A DNA stretch of 64,000 bases from Ancistrus triradiatus (GCA_025084515.1 JAJAGP010000281.1:300596-364595), one strand, 5' to 3'. Positions 23,152 through 35,169 are shown, numbered from the stretch's first letter. Notes: generated by a model not told the origin, from the sequence alone. Made by a program: numbers and translations.

Positions 23152-23294
23152 TACTGAGAGGCAACAACTTTTTTATAACCCCTACTATACGGGATGGTTT
23201 TAATACTACTAAAGCGAAAAAACTTAGTTTCCTCTCTATTATTGACTTAAAGAAGCACATGTGATATTATGCTTGGTGGTTGAAACCTAGTTGT

Positions 23295-24310
23295 CAAGTC
23301 AAGTCAGATCTATTTATATAGCACTTTTTACAATGGTGCATTGTCTCAAAGCAACTTTACAAGTTTATCTATGTCCAATCCCAAATTGAGCAAGCCTAGA
23401 GTGACAGTGGTAAGGAAAAACTCCCTAAGTGTTATAAGGAAGAAACCTTGAGAGGACCAAGACTCAAAAAGGGATCCAACCTCCTTGGGTGGCATAGATG
23501 ATAACTCTAAGAATGAGACTAAAGTCATGGAGTTGTACTTCAAATAGAATGTGAAATATGCACATCGGCATTAAGTGGCCTGGGTATGATGGGGCTGGAG
23601 CTGATGACGGAAGCAGCGTGAGTGAAGCTGCAGCGGATGAATATTATGTGTTGGGCTGGAACTGGTACCGGAACACAGCTCGGAGAGAAAACAGAAAATG
23701 TAATTAGTTATTTATTAAGAGCACAGTGTCTATTAACAATCACTGATGCCATGTGTAGCATGAGACCCTGGCAGCATTAGCTATAGAAGCATAGCTAGAA
23801 AGAGAAGAACTGGTAGGTAGCACAGCCGAGAGGGATCACATGAGATATCGGCAACACCACGGGAGGCAGAAGACAGCAACCCAATCTCTGATCACCATAA
23901 GACTCTTTGACTATGAAAACCTAGCTCTGCCCTTAGTCTAAGGCAAGGATGCACGAGTCAAGATAAAGAGGACCGAAACCCAGTTCAGCCAGACCGCCCA
24001 CCCGACACTCCTGGCTAACGGACAAGGCAGGCAGGTCAGACATGACTCCAGACTCCGGCCCCAGTGACCCAAGCCAATGCATCCCAGTCTAAATTTAGTT
24101 AAAAGCCTGTGTAAATAAGTATGCCTTTAGCCTAGACTTAAAATTTTGGAGAGTGTCTGATTCTCGAACGAAAGTGGATAGTTTATTCCATAGTTGGGGG
24201 GTCATTTATGAGAAAGCCTTTCCCCCTGCTGTAACTTTTTTTAATTCTAGGAACTAGAAGCAGTCCTGCACCCTACGAACGAAGTAGACGAGCTGGAGTT
24301 GGGCAATGCT
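23295..24310 (-). mobile_element. L2 LINE 3' end, copy C (minus)
   Basis: Read on the minus strand it ends in the tail TGACTTGACTTGACAA at 23295. It contains TTGCTTTGAGACAATGCACC, TGAGTCTTGGTCCTC and CCTAGGCTTGCTCAATTTGG, matching the ends of copies A, B and E. It has no coding part and is a typical 5'-truncated insertion of about 1 kb. Confidence 0.88.
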
Positions 24311-24364
24311 TTGTACTTTGCTTCGTCACCAATGAATTGTTTTCCATGACCGTTCCTATGGCCC

Positions 24365-26520
24365 ATTGGGCAGTCATGGCATTAAACATGTAATACCTTA
24401 CCCTTGGCTATGTGCCAAAACAATTTAAGTTGTGATTGTTAAATATCTTATTAAAAAAGCTAAAAACTTGACCCTAGATATTAGAGAAAAGTCTTTACCA
24501 GCAGCTGTGTAGTTACATTCAAAGCAATAGCATTTATAAAACATTTCTGTCAGGATTTATATCCCATCACAGTACTAAAACAGAATTATATAGGGTACTT
24601 AATTATTTATTCATTACCTCAGAAAATGGATGTGTTTCTTTTCTTGTTCTGTTACATTTAAGTGCAGCATTTGACACTACGCATCATAATATTTTACTGA
24701 ATAGGTCAGAAAATACTGTGTTATAGCAAAATACCCTAGGTGTTAAGGGATAGGTGTTTTCTTGTTTTCCTACGTGACTGACCAGTACCCGTTTGTTTCT
24801 GTAAATAATCTACAGTTCAAGCTCTCAAAAGTAAAGTATGGTGTTCATGGGGGTCTGTCCTGGGCCCACTATTTTCTCATGCTGCCACTAGGCTCAATTA
24901 TTCATAAACATGACATTTCCATTGTTTCCATTGCTATGCAAATAATATGTAGTTGTATATAATCAGCCAAACCAAATGACGTCCTTACATTCAGTACATT
25001 TGAAGATTGTGTAAAAAAAAAAAATGATGTAATTTAGTTTTCTTTTACTTCGTTGGACTCAAGTCTGTGAGAGACAGGTTGGCTACATCTATCCTAAACC
25101 TTGATGGCTGTTTGGGAATGCCCAGTCTGTCTGTAAATAAACTTGCATTACATTTGATTCAGAACTCCCCTTTGATACCAACATTAGAAACATTACTATA
25201 ACTGCCTTCTTTCAACTATGTAATATTGCTAAAATATATACTCTTTTATAGATGCTGAGAAACTGATTCATGTGTTTATAACCTTGAGGTTGGGTTACTG
25301 TAATGCTGTAATGTACTTACTGGATGCCCTAGAAATTTTATAAATAAGCTTCTATTAGTTCAGATTAGTTAATGCAGCAGCTCCAGTGCTAACTAGAACT
25401 AGAAAATTAAATCATACCAGACCTATTCTGTTGTCTCTGCACTGGTTACCAGTTTAATTCTCCATTTATTACAAAATACTTCTTGTAAAATAGAAAGCTC
25501 TTTATGGCCTGGCCCAACAGTATCTGAGTGAACTCTTAGTCTTACACTCCAACTTGTCTACTTTGTTCACTAGTTACAGGACTACTTTTAGTTCCTAGAA
25601 TTAAAAAAGTCACAGCAGGTGAAAGGTTTTCATCTTATATGGCCCCCAACTATGAAATAAACTACCCACTCTTAATTTATGATTCAGATAAACTTCTGAA
25701 TTTCAAATCTAGACGAAAAATATACTTATTTACACAGGCTTTTGGTTACACTTAAGACTTTGTCTGGGATATGTGGTTCTTGGGGCTGGAGTATGGGGTC
25801 ATCTTGGAACTGTCTGCTTTGTCATGCCTTGGCTGTATGGCCAGTAAGCTGTCCATCTGGGCTAGGTTCAGTCCATTTGTTCTTGAATTGTGCTTCCTTG
25901 AGTTAGACTAAGGGCAGAGCTGGAGGTTTGTTGTCAGAGAGTTTTGTGGAATGTTGGATTGCTGCCTTCTGAGTGTGATCACTTGGGGTTTTTTGGCTTC
26001 TGGGGAGATGGGTTGCTGAGGTCTTCTTCAATGATCAGTTCCAGGTCTCATGCCATTACTCTGACCACATCAGAGGGCAGTAACACCTCTCCTCCTCCTC
26101 CACCTGACTGAACATACCATGCCAACAAAACTTTCCCACTGAGGACACTATATCCTACAGTGGCTCTATATGTAGGAATAAATAATGTTGACATATTCTC
26201 AATATATTATTCAATATTTTATTGAATATTTTATTTATATACACCATTGTTTTGTGTGCTGTAGTTTTATCATCTTTGTTTATTATACTCTATGCTTAAT
26301 TTATCATAGTCTGTATATTATTATATGTTATTTTATTTATTATATTTTCTTTCAATGTGTTTTCTTTATTTTTGAGTCTTGGTCCTCCCAAGGTTTCTCC
26401 CTTATAATGTTTAGGGAGCTGTTCCTTTCCACCATCACCCTAGGCTTGCACAGTTAGGACATTGGACCTAAAAAACATGAAGCTGTACTGTAAAAAGCCC
26501 TGAAATAAATCAGATTTTTT
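24365..26520 (+). mobile_element. L2 LINE reverse transcriptase and 3' end, copy D (old)
   Basis: It starts at the LTLGYVP-like position and preserves the order TTTAAGTGCAGCATTTGACA (LSAAFD), KLSKVKYGVHGGLSWAHYF (the VPQGSVLGP motif, degraded), LPLGSIIHKHDIS, a degraded YADD (IAMQIICSC), then the thumb and 3' region ending near AAATAAATCAGATTTTTT. Stops are frequent and it is the most diverged L2 in the window. Most likely it is the same insertion as the fragments at 16560-16900 and 18688-18738. Confidence 0.82.
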
Positions 26521-26723
26521 ACTTTGAACTTAGCTTAAACTCCAAAACCTTAAACCTAAAAAACTTTCTTAAACTTACAATTCAAGCCTAAAACTGATAA
26601 AAGTAAAGAGGTCTCTAAACAAAAACTTTAAAATGACCTGGAAAAAAAAAACTGCAAACACCTCTCCTAAATGCTAAAAAAAAAAAACCCTCCTTTTCTC
26701 AAGCTTGGGCTAAAGCTTATATA
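26521..26723. other. A-rich sequence, no gene
   Basis: A-rich, C-containing sequence with repeated CTTAAAC/CTAAAAA-type words and no ORF; flanks the intact-ended Tc1. Confidence 0.4.
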
Positions 26724-28272
26724 CTGGTCCTTCTCAAAAAATTTGCATATTGTGATAAAGTTAATTCTTTTCCGTAATGTAATGATAAAAATTAAACTTT
26801 CATATATTTTAGATTCACTGCACACCAACTGAAATATTTCAAGTCTTTTATTGTTTTAATCTGATGGTTTTGGCATACAGCTCATGAAAATCTCACAAAA
26901 TTAGCATATTTCATCTGACCAATAAAAGAAAAGTGTTTTTAATACAAAAAAAGTCAACCTTCAGATTATTATGTTCATTTATGCACTCAATCCTTGGTCG
27001 GGAATCCTTTTGCAGAAATGACTGCTTCAATGCGGCGTGGCATGGAGGCAATCAGCCTGTGGCACTGCTGAGGTGTTATGGAGGCCCAGGATGCTTCGAT
27101 AGCGGCCTTAAGCTCATCCAGAGTGTTGGGTCTTGCGTCTCTCAACTTTCTCTTCACAATATCCCACAGATTCTCTATCGGGTTCAGGTCAGGAGAGTTG
27201 GCAGGCCAATTGAGCCACAGTAAATACCATGGTCAGTAAACCATTTACCAGTGGTTTTGGCACTGTGAGCAGGTGCCAGGTCGTGCTGAAAAATGAACTC
27301 TTCATCTCCATAAAGCTCTTCAGCAGATGGAAGCATGAAATGCTCCAAAATCTCCTGATAGCTAGATGCATTGACCCTGCCCTTGATAAAACACAGTGGA
27401 CCCAAACACCAGCAGCTGACATGGCACCCCAGACCATCACTGACCGTGGGTACTTGACACTGTACTTCAGACATTTTGGCATTTCCTTCTCCCCAGTCTT
27501 TCCTCCAGACTCTCTCTGGCACCTTGATTTCCAAATGACATGCAAAATTTGCTTTCATCCGAAAAAAAAAAGTACTTTGGACCACTGAGCAACAGTCCAG
27601 TGCTGCTTCTCTGTAGCCCAGGTCAGGCGCTTCTGCACCGTTTCTGGTTCAAAAAGTGGCTTGACCTGGGAAATGCGGTACCTGTAGCCCATTTCCTGCA
27701 CACGCCCTGGCACGGTGGCTCTGGAATCGGCCCTTCTCCACAATCCTCCTCAGGGTCCGGTCACCTCTTCTCGTTGTGCAGCGTTTTCTGCCACACTTTT
27801 TTCCTTCCACACAGACTTCCCACTGAGGTGCCTTGATACAGCACTCTGGGAACAGCCTATTCGTTCAGAAATTTCTTTCTGTGTCTTACCCTCTTGCTTG
27901 AGGGTGTCAATGATGGCCTTCTGGACAGCAGTCAGGTCGGCAGTCTTACCCATGATTGCGGTTTTTGAGTAATGAACCAGGCTGGGAGTTTTCAAAAGCC
28001 TCAGGAATCTTTTGCAGGTGTTTAGAGTTAATTCGTGATTCAGATGATTAGGTTAATAGCTCATTTAGAGAACCTTTTCATGATATGCTAAATTTTGTGA
28101 GGGTTTTCATGAGCTGTATGCCAAAAATCATCAGTATTAAAACAATAAAAGACTTGAAATATTTCAGTTGGTGTGCAATGAAGCTAAAATATATGAAAGT
28201 TTAATGTTTATCATTACATTACGGAAAAGAATTAACTTTATCACAATATGCTAATTTTTTGAGAAGGACCAG
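26724..28272 (-). mobile_element. Tc1-like transposon, family D, full length (1549 bp)
   Basis: CTGGTCCTTCTCAAAAAATT begins the left end and its complement closes the right end, each next to TA. By eye the first 135 or so bases of the two ends differ at only about four positions, and similarity continues to about 190 bp, so the terminal repeats are long. A single transposase region lies between them on the minus strand. It is the best preserved DNA transposon in the window. Confidence 0.93.
26987..27953 (-). pseudogene. Tc1-like transposase (DD34E type), frameshifted
   Basis: Start MGKTADLTAVQKAIIDTL, then helix-turn-helix GKTQKEISERIGCSQSAVSR. The first catalytic aspartate sits in a SDES-like segment directly after a run of ten A (27562-27571 on the plus strand), which shifts the frame. 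The second is in FIFQHDLAPAHSAK and the catalytic glutamate in SPDLNPIENLWDIVKRK. The end is RRIEAVISAKGFPTKD. The span equals about 322 codons, close to the family's usual 340. At least three frame changes prevent expression of one protein. An upstream in-frame ATG at 27995 would add 14 residues. Confidence 0.88.
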
Positions 28273-28540
28273 TATATGCTAAACATGAAGCACCAACATA
28301 CACAGGAAAACCATACACAAGAAAAAAAAGGAAAAGCCATATGTGACTTTCTCAAAGAAATAACCCAAATAAGGTACTTCAAAACAAACATTAGTTTAAC
28401 TAAACATAGCTGTGACATTGCTGTGAGGTGACAGTGCTACCAACTGAGCCACTGTGCCGCCTTTCCAATAGGACACTCTAGGACATGTTGCAGTACTAGC
28501 AGAATTAACTTTGGTGATTCCTTGCTGTGTTTAGCTGATT
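28273..28540. other. Spacer with short SINE-like scrap
   Basis: 28418-28462 (GAGGTGACAGTGCTACCAAC followed by TGAGCCACTGTGCCGCC) resembles the end of a widespread fish retroposon-derived segment. The rest is AT-rich and unrecognised. Confidence 0.4.
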
Positions 28541-29194
28541 TGGAAGACATATAAAAATAAAGTCATTTCCCAAGACAGGTATGTCATGTAGAAACCCACT
28601 GAATTTGAAATATTTGAGCTATATGAGAAAAATAAAAGTGTATTCAACCAGGATTTTTTTAAACCAGAAATGACACAAGCATCTTCCAAAAGATAATAAA
28701 ATGAAGTACAAGATGCATCATTTTGGGAAAAAAAAATATTGCTCAACTTTTATTACATTTGAACAAAAATTGCCATGTCCAAAATTATTCATACCCTTCT
28801 CAATAATCAATTGAAAAGCCTTTATTGGCTATTACAGCAATCAAATGCTTCCTATAATTGCTGACCAGCTTTTTGCATGTCTCCATTGGTATCTTTGCCC
28901 ATTCATCTTTAGCAATGACCTCCAACACTTTTAGATTGGAGGGTCTCCTTTCCATCATCCTGATCTTTAGCTCCCTCCACAAATTCTCAATTGGATTCAA
29001 GTCAGGCCTATGACTTAGCCAGCTGCTATGGGTAAGTTGAGCATCCACATTGATGTCTCTTGTACTTCGTCTTATCTTCTTCCTGGAGATGCCAGTGTCT
29101 GGTCCAAAAAATAATAAAATAAATTGCTGCTTGAGTAAAAATAACTAAGTCAAAATTTGCCAGGGGTATGAATAATTTCGGCCTTCACTGTGTG
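28541..29194 (-). mobile_element. Tc1-like transposon, family F, internally deleted
   Basis: The minus-strand frame 28800-29048 encodes the C-terminal part of a transposase: HRPDLNPIENLWRELKIRMM carries the catalytic glutamate, and KLVSNYRKHLIAVIANKGF is the usual end. The right terminal repeat reads, on the minus strand, CAGTGAAGGCCGAAATTATT at 29194. N-terminal and central parts are missing, and the right end directly joins the C-terminal frame. Confidence 0.8.
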
Positions 29195-29834
29195 TGTGTC
29201 CTCATAAGACCTGATAATTCATTTTTCTCCTCTGTGGGGGACACAAAGAATATTTCAATAATTATACAGAGCTAAAAGCTGATGTTCCATGTAGAGGACA
29301 TCCTGGCCTTTACACTGATATATCAATTGGGGGGGGGGTATTGGGTATGTGTCATTTGCAACCGGAGATCTGCCTTTTCAAAATGGCTGCAATCTCAGCA
29401 ACCACGTTTTACGGACGCAAGAGAAGTGTAAATTGTTGAATAACATGTATTAATGATAATTCTAAAGCCTATAATTTACATGTTTTATATAGAAAACAGT
29501 TTTAGCTAATTTTCAAAGCAGTTTTTTTTTTTACTGATTTGCACTTAAAAGCACTTAAGCACTTAAAAGTGTAATTTTTAAATGTTCTCTCTAGTGGACA
29601 TTATTACATACTTTTTCATCTGATGGCAAAAGAAACACAAAATACATAAAGAAAATTACTATACCATGTTCTGTTGTCCCTTATAAAGGACATTTGATAA
29701 AAAAAATAAACAAAAAGGGTTTTTGAAAAAAAAAATTGTCACATTTTTTTCATCTCATAGACTTATTTTATTTCAAAATTACTGCAATTATCAAACTTCA
29801 GTTTTCCTTGGTCTTAGGAGGGTACACATGTATA
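29195..29834. other. No recognisable gene
   Basis: AT-rich, with G9 at 29330, T-runs near 29521 and repeated GCACTTAAAAG words at 29541-29570. No exon-like segment of UPB1 was found here. Confidence 0.4.
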
Positions 29835-31336
29835 CAGTGGGGTAAAAAAGTATTTAGTCAGCGACTTATTGTGCAAGTTCTCCTACTTAGAAAGATGAGA
29901 GGTGTCTGTAATTTTCATCATAGGTACACTTCAAATATGAGAGACAAAATGAGAAAAACTAATCCAGGAAATCACATTGTAGGATTTTAAAGAATTTAAT
30001 TGTATATCATGGTGGAAAATAAGTACTTGGTCACCCACAAAGAAGCAAGATTTCAGGCTTTCACAGACCTGCAACAACTTCTTTAAGAAGCTCTTCTGTT
30101 TTCCACTCATTAGCTGTATTAATGGCCCCTGTTTGATCTCGTTATCTATATAAAGACACCTGTTCACAGCCTCAAACTCTCAGACTCCAAACTCAACCAT
30201 TGCCAAAAAAAAAGAGCTGTCGAAGGACACCAGGAAGAAAATTGTAGACCTGCGCTAGGCTGGGAAGAGTGAATCTGCAATAGGCAAGCAGGTTGGTGTG
30301 AATAAATCAACTGTGGGAACAATTGAAAGAAAATAGACCACTGATAACCTCCCTCGATCTGGGGCTCTACGCAAGATCTCATCCCGTGGGGTCAAAATGA
30401 TCATAAGAACGGTGAGCAAAAATCCCAGAACTACACGGAGGGACCCGATGAATGACCTGCAGAGAGCTGGGACCAAAGCAACAAAGGCTACCATCAGTAA
30501 CACACTACCCCGAGAAGGACCCAGATCCTGCAGTGCCAAGAATGTCCCCCTGTTTAAGCCAGTTGCCAGGCTTAGCTGAAGTTTGCCAGAGAACATATGG
30601 ATGATCCAGAAGAGGATTGGGAGAATATCATGTGGTCAGATGAAACCAAAATATAACTTTCTGGTAAAAACTCAACTTGTCGTGTTTGGAGGAAGAAGAA
30701 TGCTGAGTTGCATCCCAAGAACACCATACCTACTGTGTTGCATAGGGGTGGAAACATCAAGCTTTGGGGCTGTTTTTTCTGCAAAGGGGACAGAAAAACT
30801 TATCTGTGTTAAGGGAAGAATGAACGGGGACATGTATCGTGAGATTTTAAGCCAAAACCTCCTTCCATCAGTGGGAGCATTGAAGTTGGAACGTGGCTGG
30901 TCTTCCAGCATGACAATGGTCCCAAACAAACCGCTTGGGCAACATAGGAGTAGCTCTGTAAAAAGCATTTCAAGGTCCTGGAGTGGCCTAGCCAGTCTCC
31001 AGACCTCAACTTCATAGAAAAGTCGTGGTGGGAGTTGAAAGTCCGTGTTGCCCAGCGACAGCCTCAAAACATCACTGAACTAGAGGAGATCTGCATGGAG
31101 GAATGGGCCAAAATACCAGCTACAGTGAGTGCAAACCTGGTGAAACCTGAAGAAACGATTGACCTCTGTCATCGCCAACAAAGGTTATGTTACAAAGTAT
31201 TGAGTTGAATTTTTGTTGTTGACCAAATACTTGTTTTCCACCATAATTAAATCCTTAAAAAAATTCTACAATGTGATTTTCTGAATTTTTTTTTCTCACT
31301 TTATCTCTCATAGCTGAAGTGTACCTGTGATGAAAA
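29835..31336 (+). mobile_element. Tc1-like transposon, family A copy 2, right end truncated
   Basis: It begins CAGTGGGGTAAAAAAGTATT after TA. The transposase start codon is changed (ATTGCC where copy 3 has ATGGCC). All three acidic positions remain recognisable in separate frames: MWSDETKI near 30630, QHDNGPK near 30908 and PDLNFIEKSW near 31005. Stops and shifts are frequent. The right terminal repeat is lost into the TG microsatellite at about 31337. Confidence 0.9.
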
Positions 31337-31357
31337 TTATATATACAATTGTGTATG

Positions 31358-31403
<46 letters not shown>
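31337..31403. repeat. TA/TG microsatellite
   Basis: Short TATATA followed by about 17 TG units; it replaces the right terminal repeat of the adjacent Tc1 and lies 20 bp from the UPB1 exon donor site. Confidence 0.95.
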
Positions 31404-31405
<2 letters not shown>

Positions 31406-31423
31406 AATAAATAAAAAAAATAC

Positions 31424-31466
31424 CTTTTTTCCCATCACCTGATGTGAACTCATTCTTGAAATACTC
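31424..31466 (-). CDS. upb1: UPB1 exon (EYFKNEFTSGDGKK)
   Basis: This is a 43-bp minus-strand exon encoding EYFKNEFTSGDGKK plus one base of the next codon. The acceptor is TTCTTTACAG just upstream and the donor GTATTT follows directly. It begins on a codon boundary, exactly where the exon at 50974-51055 ends. Known vertebrate beta-ureidopropionase has RVGTExFxNEFTSGDGKK at this point. The enzyme hydrolyses N-carbamoyl-beta-alanine in the last step of pyrimidine breakdown. The exon is separated from the previous one by 19.5 kb of repeats. The exon after it was not found in the window. Confidence 0.85.
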
Positions 31467-32989
31467 CTGTAAAGAAAGGGGTTTCTGTGATTATGCAAAG
31501 AATGTGTTTAATATATAGAGATAGACATTAAGTGAGACAACAAAAGAGGTAGGGAATGTAATTTTAAAGATTAAACTAGAGAGATACATTTCCTGAAGAA
31601 AATGCGACTGTGATTGGCACTCTGCAATGGTCGACCCTAAGCATACATAAGGGGTCGCATGGGCATCGCATGTCTCCTCAAATTGCACCCGAGCCTGACG
31701 AATTTCGTGCCCGTAAGTCAAAAACTGAGTTAGGGTCATTCACCTTCCAAGGATCCCAGTGCTCAGCGAGGCACTCAAGGACCTCATGGGCATCAAATGT
31801 TACCTCAGATTACATCCGGGACCAAGTCTGCCAAATTTCATTGCAATACTTTTGGCCCATTTTTTGCCTATGGGAAAATTTGGGACTTTGCTGGACTCCT
31901 GCGGAGTCCTCAAAAATGCAACAGGAAAGCCCTCTACAAGCACACTATCCCCGACCAGACCGGACACAGTCGCGCTGGAACGGGGTTGATATCTCGAAAG
32001 GTGCGATAGTTGAGACAGGTCGAAAATCGTGGAATAATAATAACTAGAAAGTGCGAGTGTGTTGTGGCAGTGTGTGCCCCTGTGACGTGTATCACAGATG
32101 GAGCATGTAGGTCGAAAATCGACTCTAGTCATTGTTTTGCCAGGGTGTCACCTCAGGGTACACACAGGACCAAGCATGCTGAACTACAAAATGGTAGGTC
32201 TAAAACTGACTGAGTTACATTCAATGACCTTCCAGAAGCCCCAGTGACCAGTGGGCGACCTCAAGGACCGCAAAAGCATGACATGTCACCTCAGATTGGA
32301 CCCGGGACCAAACCAGCCGAATTTCGTGGCTGTAGGTCGAAAACCAACTGAGTTATGGACACTGATCCACCAGGGGCCCAAGTCCCCAGCTGTGGCACTT
32401 TAGGGACATCATGGGCATCAAATGTCACCTCAGATAAACTTTAGACAAGTTTGTTCAGTGAAAACGTGCATTAATCAATTTTCACTGAAAGTTAGAGTGG
32501 CGCACTCTAGCTTCTCCCATATTGAATTAATGGAGTAATATTTAAAAAGTGATAGAAAGTTATCCAAAAGTGCAATCTGTTCGAAATTTGACATGAAGGG
32601 TCTCTGTGAGCTCAGGTCTGAACAAACTGAATTTCGTCTTTGTAGCTCAAAAAGTGCCTGAATTATGGCAGTTTAAATAATCCCATTCAAGTGAATGGGA
32701 CTTTTTTTTCCACAAATGCAAGTGTAGCGCGCGAATGCATCAACATTTCTCTTAGCTATCGAAAAGCACACTTCTCATGAAACATGCCGGACGTTTCGTG
32801 TTTGTCCCGTGTCGATATCTAGAAAATTGTAGGAGGAGATACGCGCAGAAAATTTGGTGAAACAATAAAAATAATAATAAAAACTAGAAAGTGCAGATCC
32901 TGCAAAAACTGCGAGAGTGTTGCGGCGGTGCGTGCCCCTGTGACGTGCATCAGGGTATGTAGTTTGAAAGCCGACTGTAGTCATTGTAG

Positions 32990-33735
32990 TCACCTCAGGG
33001 TGCACACGGGACCAAGCCTGCTGAACTACAAAACGTTAGGTCTAAAACTGACTGAGTTACATTCAATGATCTTCCAGAGACGCCAGTGACTCGTCGGGGA
33101 CGTCATGGATAGCAAAAGCATGATATGTCACCGAAGATTGCACCTGGTATCAAGCCTGCCAAATTTCGTTGCTGTACATTGAAAATCAACTGAGTTATGG
33201 CGAATGATCTGCCAGAAGCCCCAGTGCCAAATCCTGGGCCCTCCGGGGCCCTAGAGGCATGACGTGTTACCTCAGATTACACCCAGGATTAAGCCTGCCG
33301 AATTTCATGGCCGTAGGTCGAAAACCATCTGAGTTGTGGTCACTGACCCGCCAGGGGCCGGAGTGCCCAGCCGTGGCCCTTAGGAGCCCCATGGGCATCA
33401 CATGTCACCTCAGATTGCACCCAGGATCAAGCCTGCTGAATTTCATGGCCATAGGTCAAAAAACTGACTGAGTTAGAGTCATTGGCCTGCCAGGGGACCC
33501 AGTGCTCAGCGGGGGTCCAGAGGGGCCCCATGGGCTTCACCTGTTACCTCAGATTGCACCCAGGACCAAGCCTGCTGAAGTTTGTGCCAATAGGTCGAAA
33601 ACTGACTGAGTTGCAGTCATTGGCCCGCAAGGGGCCCCAGTACCTAGCCGGGGTCCACAGGGGTCCCATGGGCATCACATCTCACCTCAGATTGCACCCG
33701 GACCAAGCCTGCCAAATTTCATGGCTGTAGGGCGA
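32990..33735 (+). repeat. 138-bp tandem units, left arm block 1
   Basis: GAGTT landmarks at 33331, 33470 and 33608 give spacings of 139 and 138. Each unit reads roughly: CACCTCAGATTGCACCCGGG, ACCAAGCCTGCCGAATTTC, TGGCCGTAGGTCGAAAACTG, ACTGAGTTA, then CCAGGGGCCCCAGTGCCCAG. Units carry GGGGCCCC, a perfect 8-bp palindrome. Confidence 0.9.
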
Positions 33736-33954
33736 AAGCTGTCCTGCCAGGTACCTCTGTGCCCTCTGTGGTACTATGCAAACAATGGACCTAATGGGTC
33801 TCAGAAGAGCTGATCCAAGCCCTTCTGTGAGAATGACAGCTGCTCTGTGTGTGGGCATGGCCTGCATGTGCGTGTGTGAGAGACAGAGGCAGAGACAATG
33901 ACAGTTACATTTCAAACCCACACAGCCATATGTTTCATGTAAAATCTCTGTGTT

Positions 33955-35070
33955 AGACCTCTCAAACAAATGGTCAAAACTCCAAAAATAATTAACCGAT
34001 CGCTTATCTGAAAGGCTTGTGTGGGAGAGGACCCCTTGCTGATTGCTATGACATAAAATAGTGTGAATTGATGAGAAAGTGTCAGAGTTATGACAAGTTA
34101 AAAACACATGAAAATTTAGAAAATGCCAAATCAGAGTTGAGGCAATTATAATGGGGGTCAATGAGAGGAAAATCAATACCTAGTCCCAAACAAATCGCCA
34201 TAACTCGAGAAATCATTTGTTGAACAACAAGATACTTTGACGTCTCATTCAGGGGAAGAATCTCTACGATTTGAAGTTTAAATGGAGTTTAATCAAATGA
34301 CCATAACTCCAAAAATTTTTAACCAATCAATTAGCTGAGGTTGTGTGAGAGAGGACCCCTTGCTGATCGCTTCGATATAAAATTTTGTAAATTGATGAAA
34401 AAGCCTCAAAGTTATGACAGGTTAAACACACATGAAACTTTGGAAAAAGCCTCCACGGAGTTCCAAAAATTAACATGGCTCTCAATGAGGGAAGTTTTAG
34501 TCCCTAGTCCCGAACAAATAGTCATAACTCGAAAAATTATTTGTTTAGCGATGCAATCTTTTGATGAATTATGAAGGGGAAGTATCTCTATCATTTGCAG
34601 TTTAAATGGAGTTTTTAGGTGAAAGTATCAGGGTTTTAGACATGTTTGTTCAGTGAAAAAGTGAATTAATCAATTTTCCCTGAAATCTACAGTGGCACAC
34701 TCTAGCTTCTGCCATATTCAATGAATGGAGTGATTTTTAAAGAGTGATAGAAAGTGATCAAAAGAGTGGTTTCTGTCTGAAACTTGAGATGATGGGTCTT
34801 GGTGAGCCCAGGTCCGACCATGCCGAGTTTCGTGTTTGTAGCTCAAAAATTGACCGAGTTTCGGCAGTTTAAAAAAAAATCCCATTCAAGTGAATGGGAC
34901 TTTTTTGCACAAATGCGAGTGTAGCGTGTGAATGCAACAACATTTCTCTTAGCTATCAACAAGCATACTTCTCCCGAACATGCCGAACGTTTTGGTGTTT
35001 GTCCCATTACGATATCTCAAAAACTGTAGGAGCAGATACGCGCACAAAAACAGGTGAAATAATAACTAAA
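33955..35070 (+). repeat. AT-rich block of higher-order unit (left arm)
   Basis: It contains repeated phrases CATAACTCxAAAAATTxTTT, GAGAGGACCCCTTGCTGATC and GAAGTATCTCTAxCATTTG. Two sub-blocks start with AACTCCAAAAATxxTTAACC at about 33978 and 34304, 326 bp apart. The block ends with a CCCATTCA / TGAATGGG hairpin near 34882-34899, the ATCTCAAAAACTGTAGG segment and an AATAA-rich spacer before the next head. Confidence 0.8.
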
Positions 35071-35169
35071 TAACTAGAAAATGCAGTTCCTGCAGAAACT
35101 GCGAGTGTGTTGCAGTGGTGCGTGCCCCTGTGACATGCATCAGGGACTGAGTATGTAGATCGAAAGCTG

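Larger units (their letters stand above)
18740..23290 (+). mobile_element. I-group (Nimb-type) LINE with gag-like ORF1 and RNase H
   Basis: About 280-380 bp of 5' untranslated sequence is followed by a zinc-knuckle ORF1 (19127-19800), endonuclease (20176-20862), reverse transcriptase (21036-22400), RNase H (22480-22850) and a short 3' region to about 23290. A CCHC ORF1, AP endonuclease, RT and RNase H in this order is characteristic of the I superfamily, of which Nimb is the fish lineage. The element is almost full length but has several frameshifts and an internal RT deletion. Confidence 0.85.

Noticed and set aside
27184..27972. Plus-strand ORFs over the family D Tc1
   Set aside because: They are the complement of the transposase gene, whose minus-strand frame carries the real motifs.
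28273..31423. Further downstream UPB1 exon (AHxDFGYFYGSSYVAAPDGS region)
   Set aside because: No sequence encoding this segment was seen in the low-copy stretches on either side of the Tc1 elements; it probably lies left of the window.
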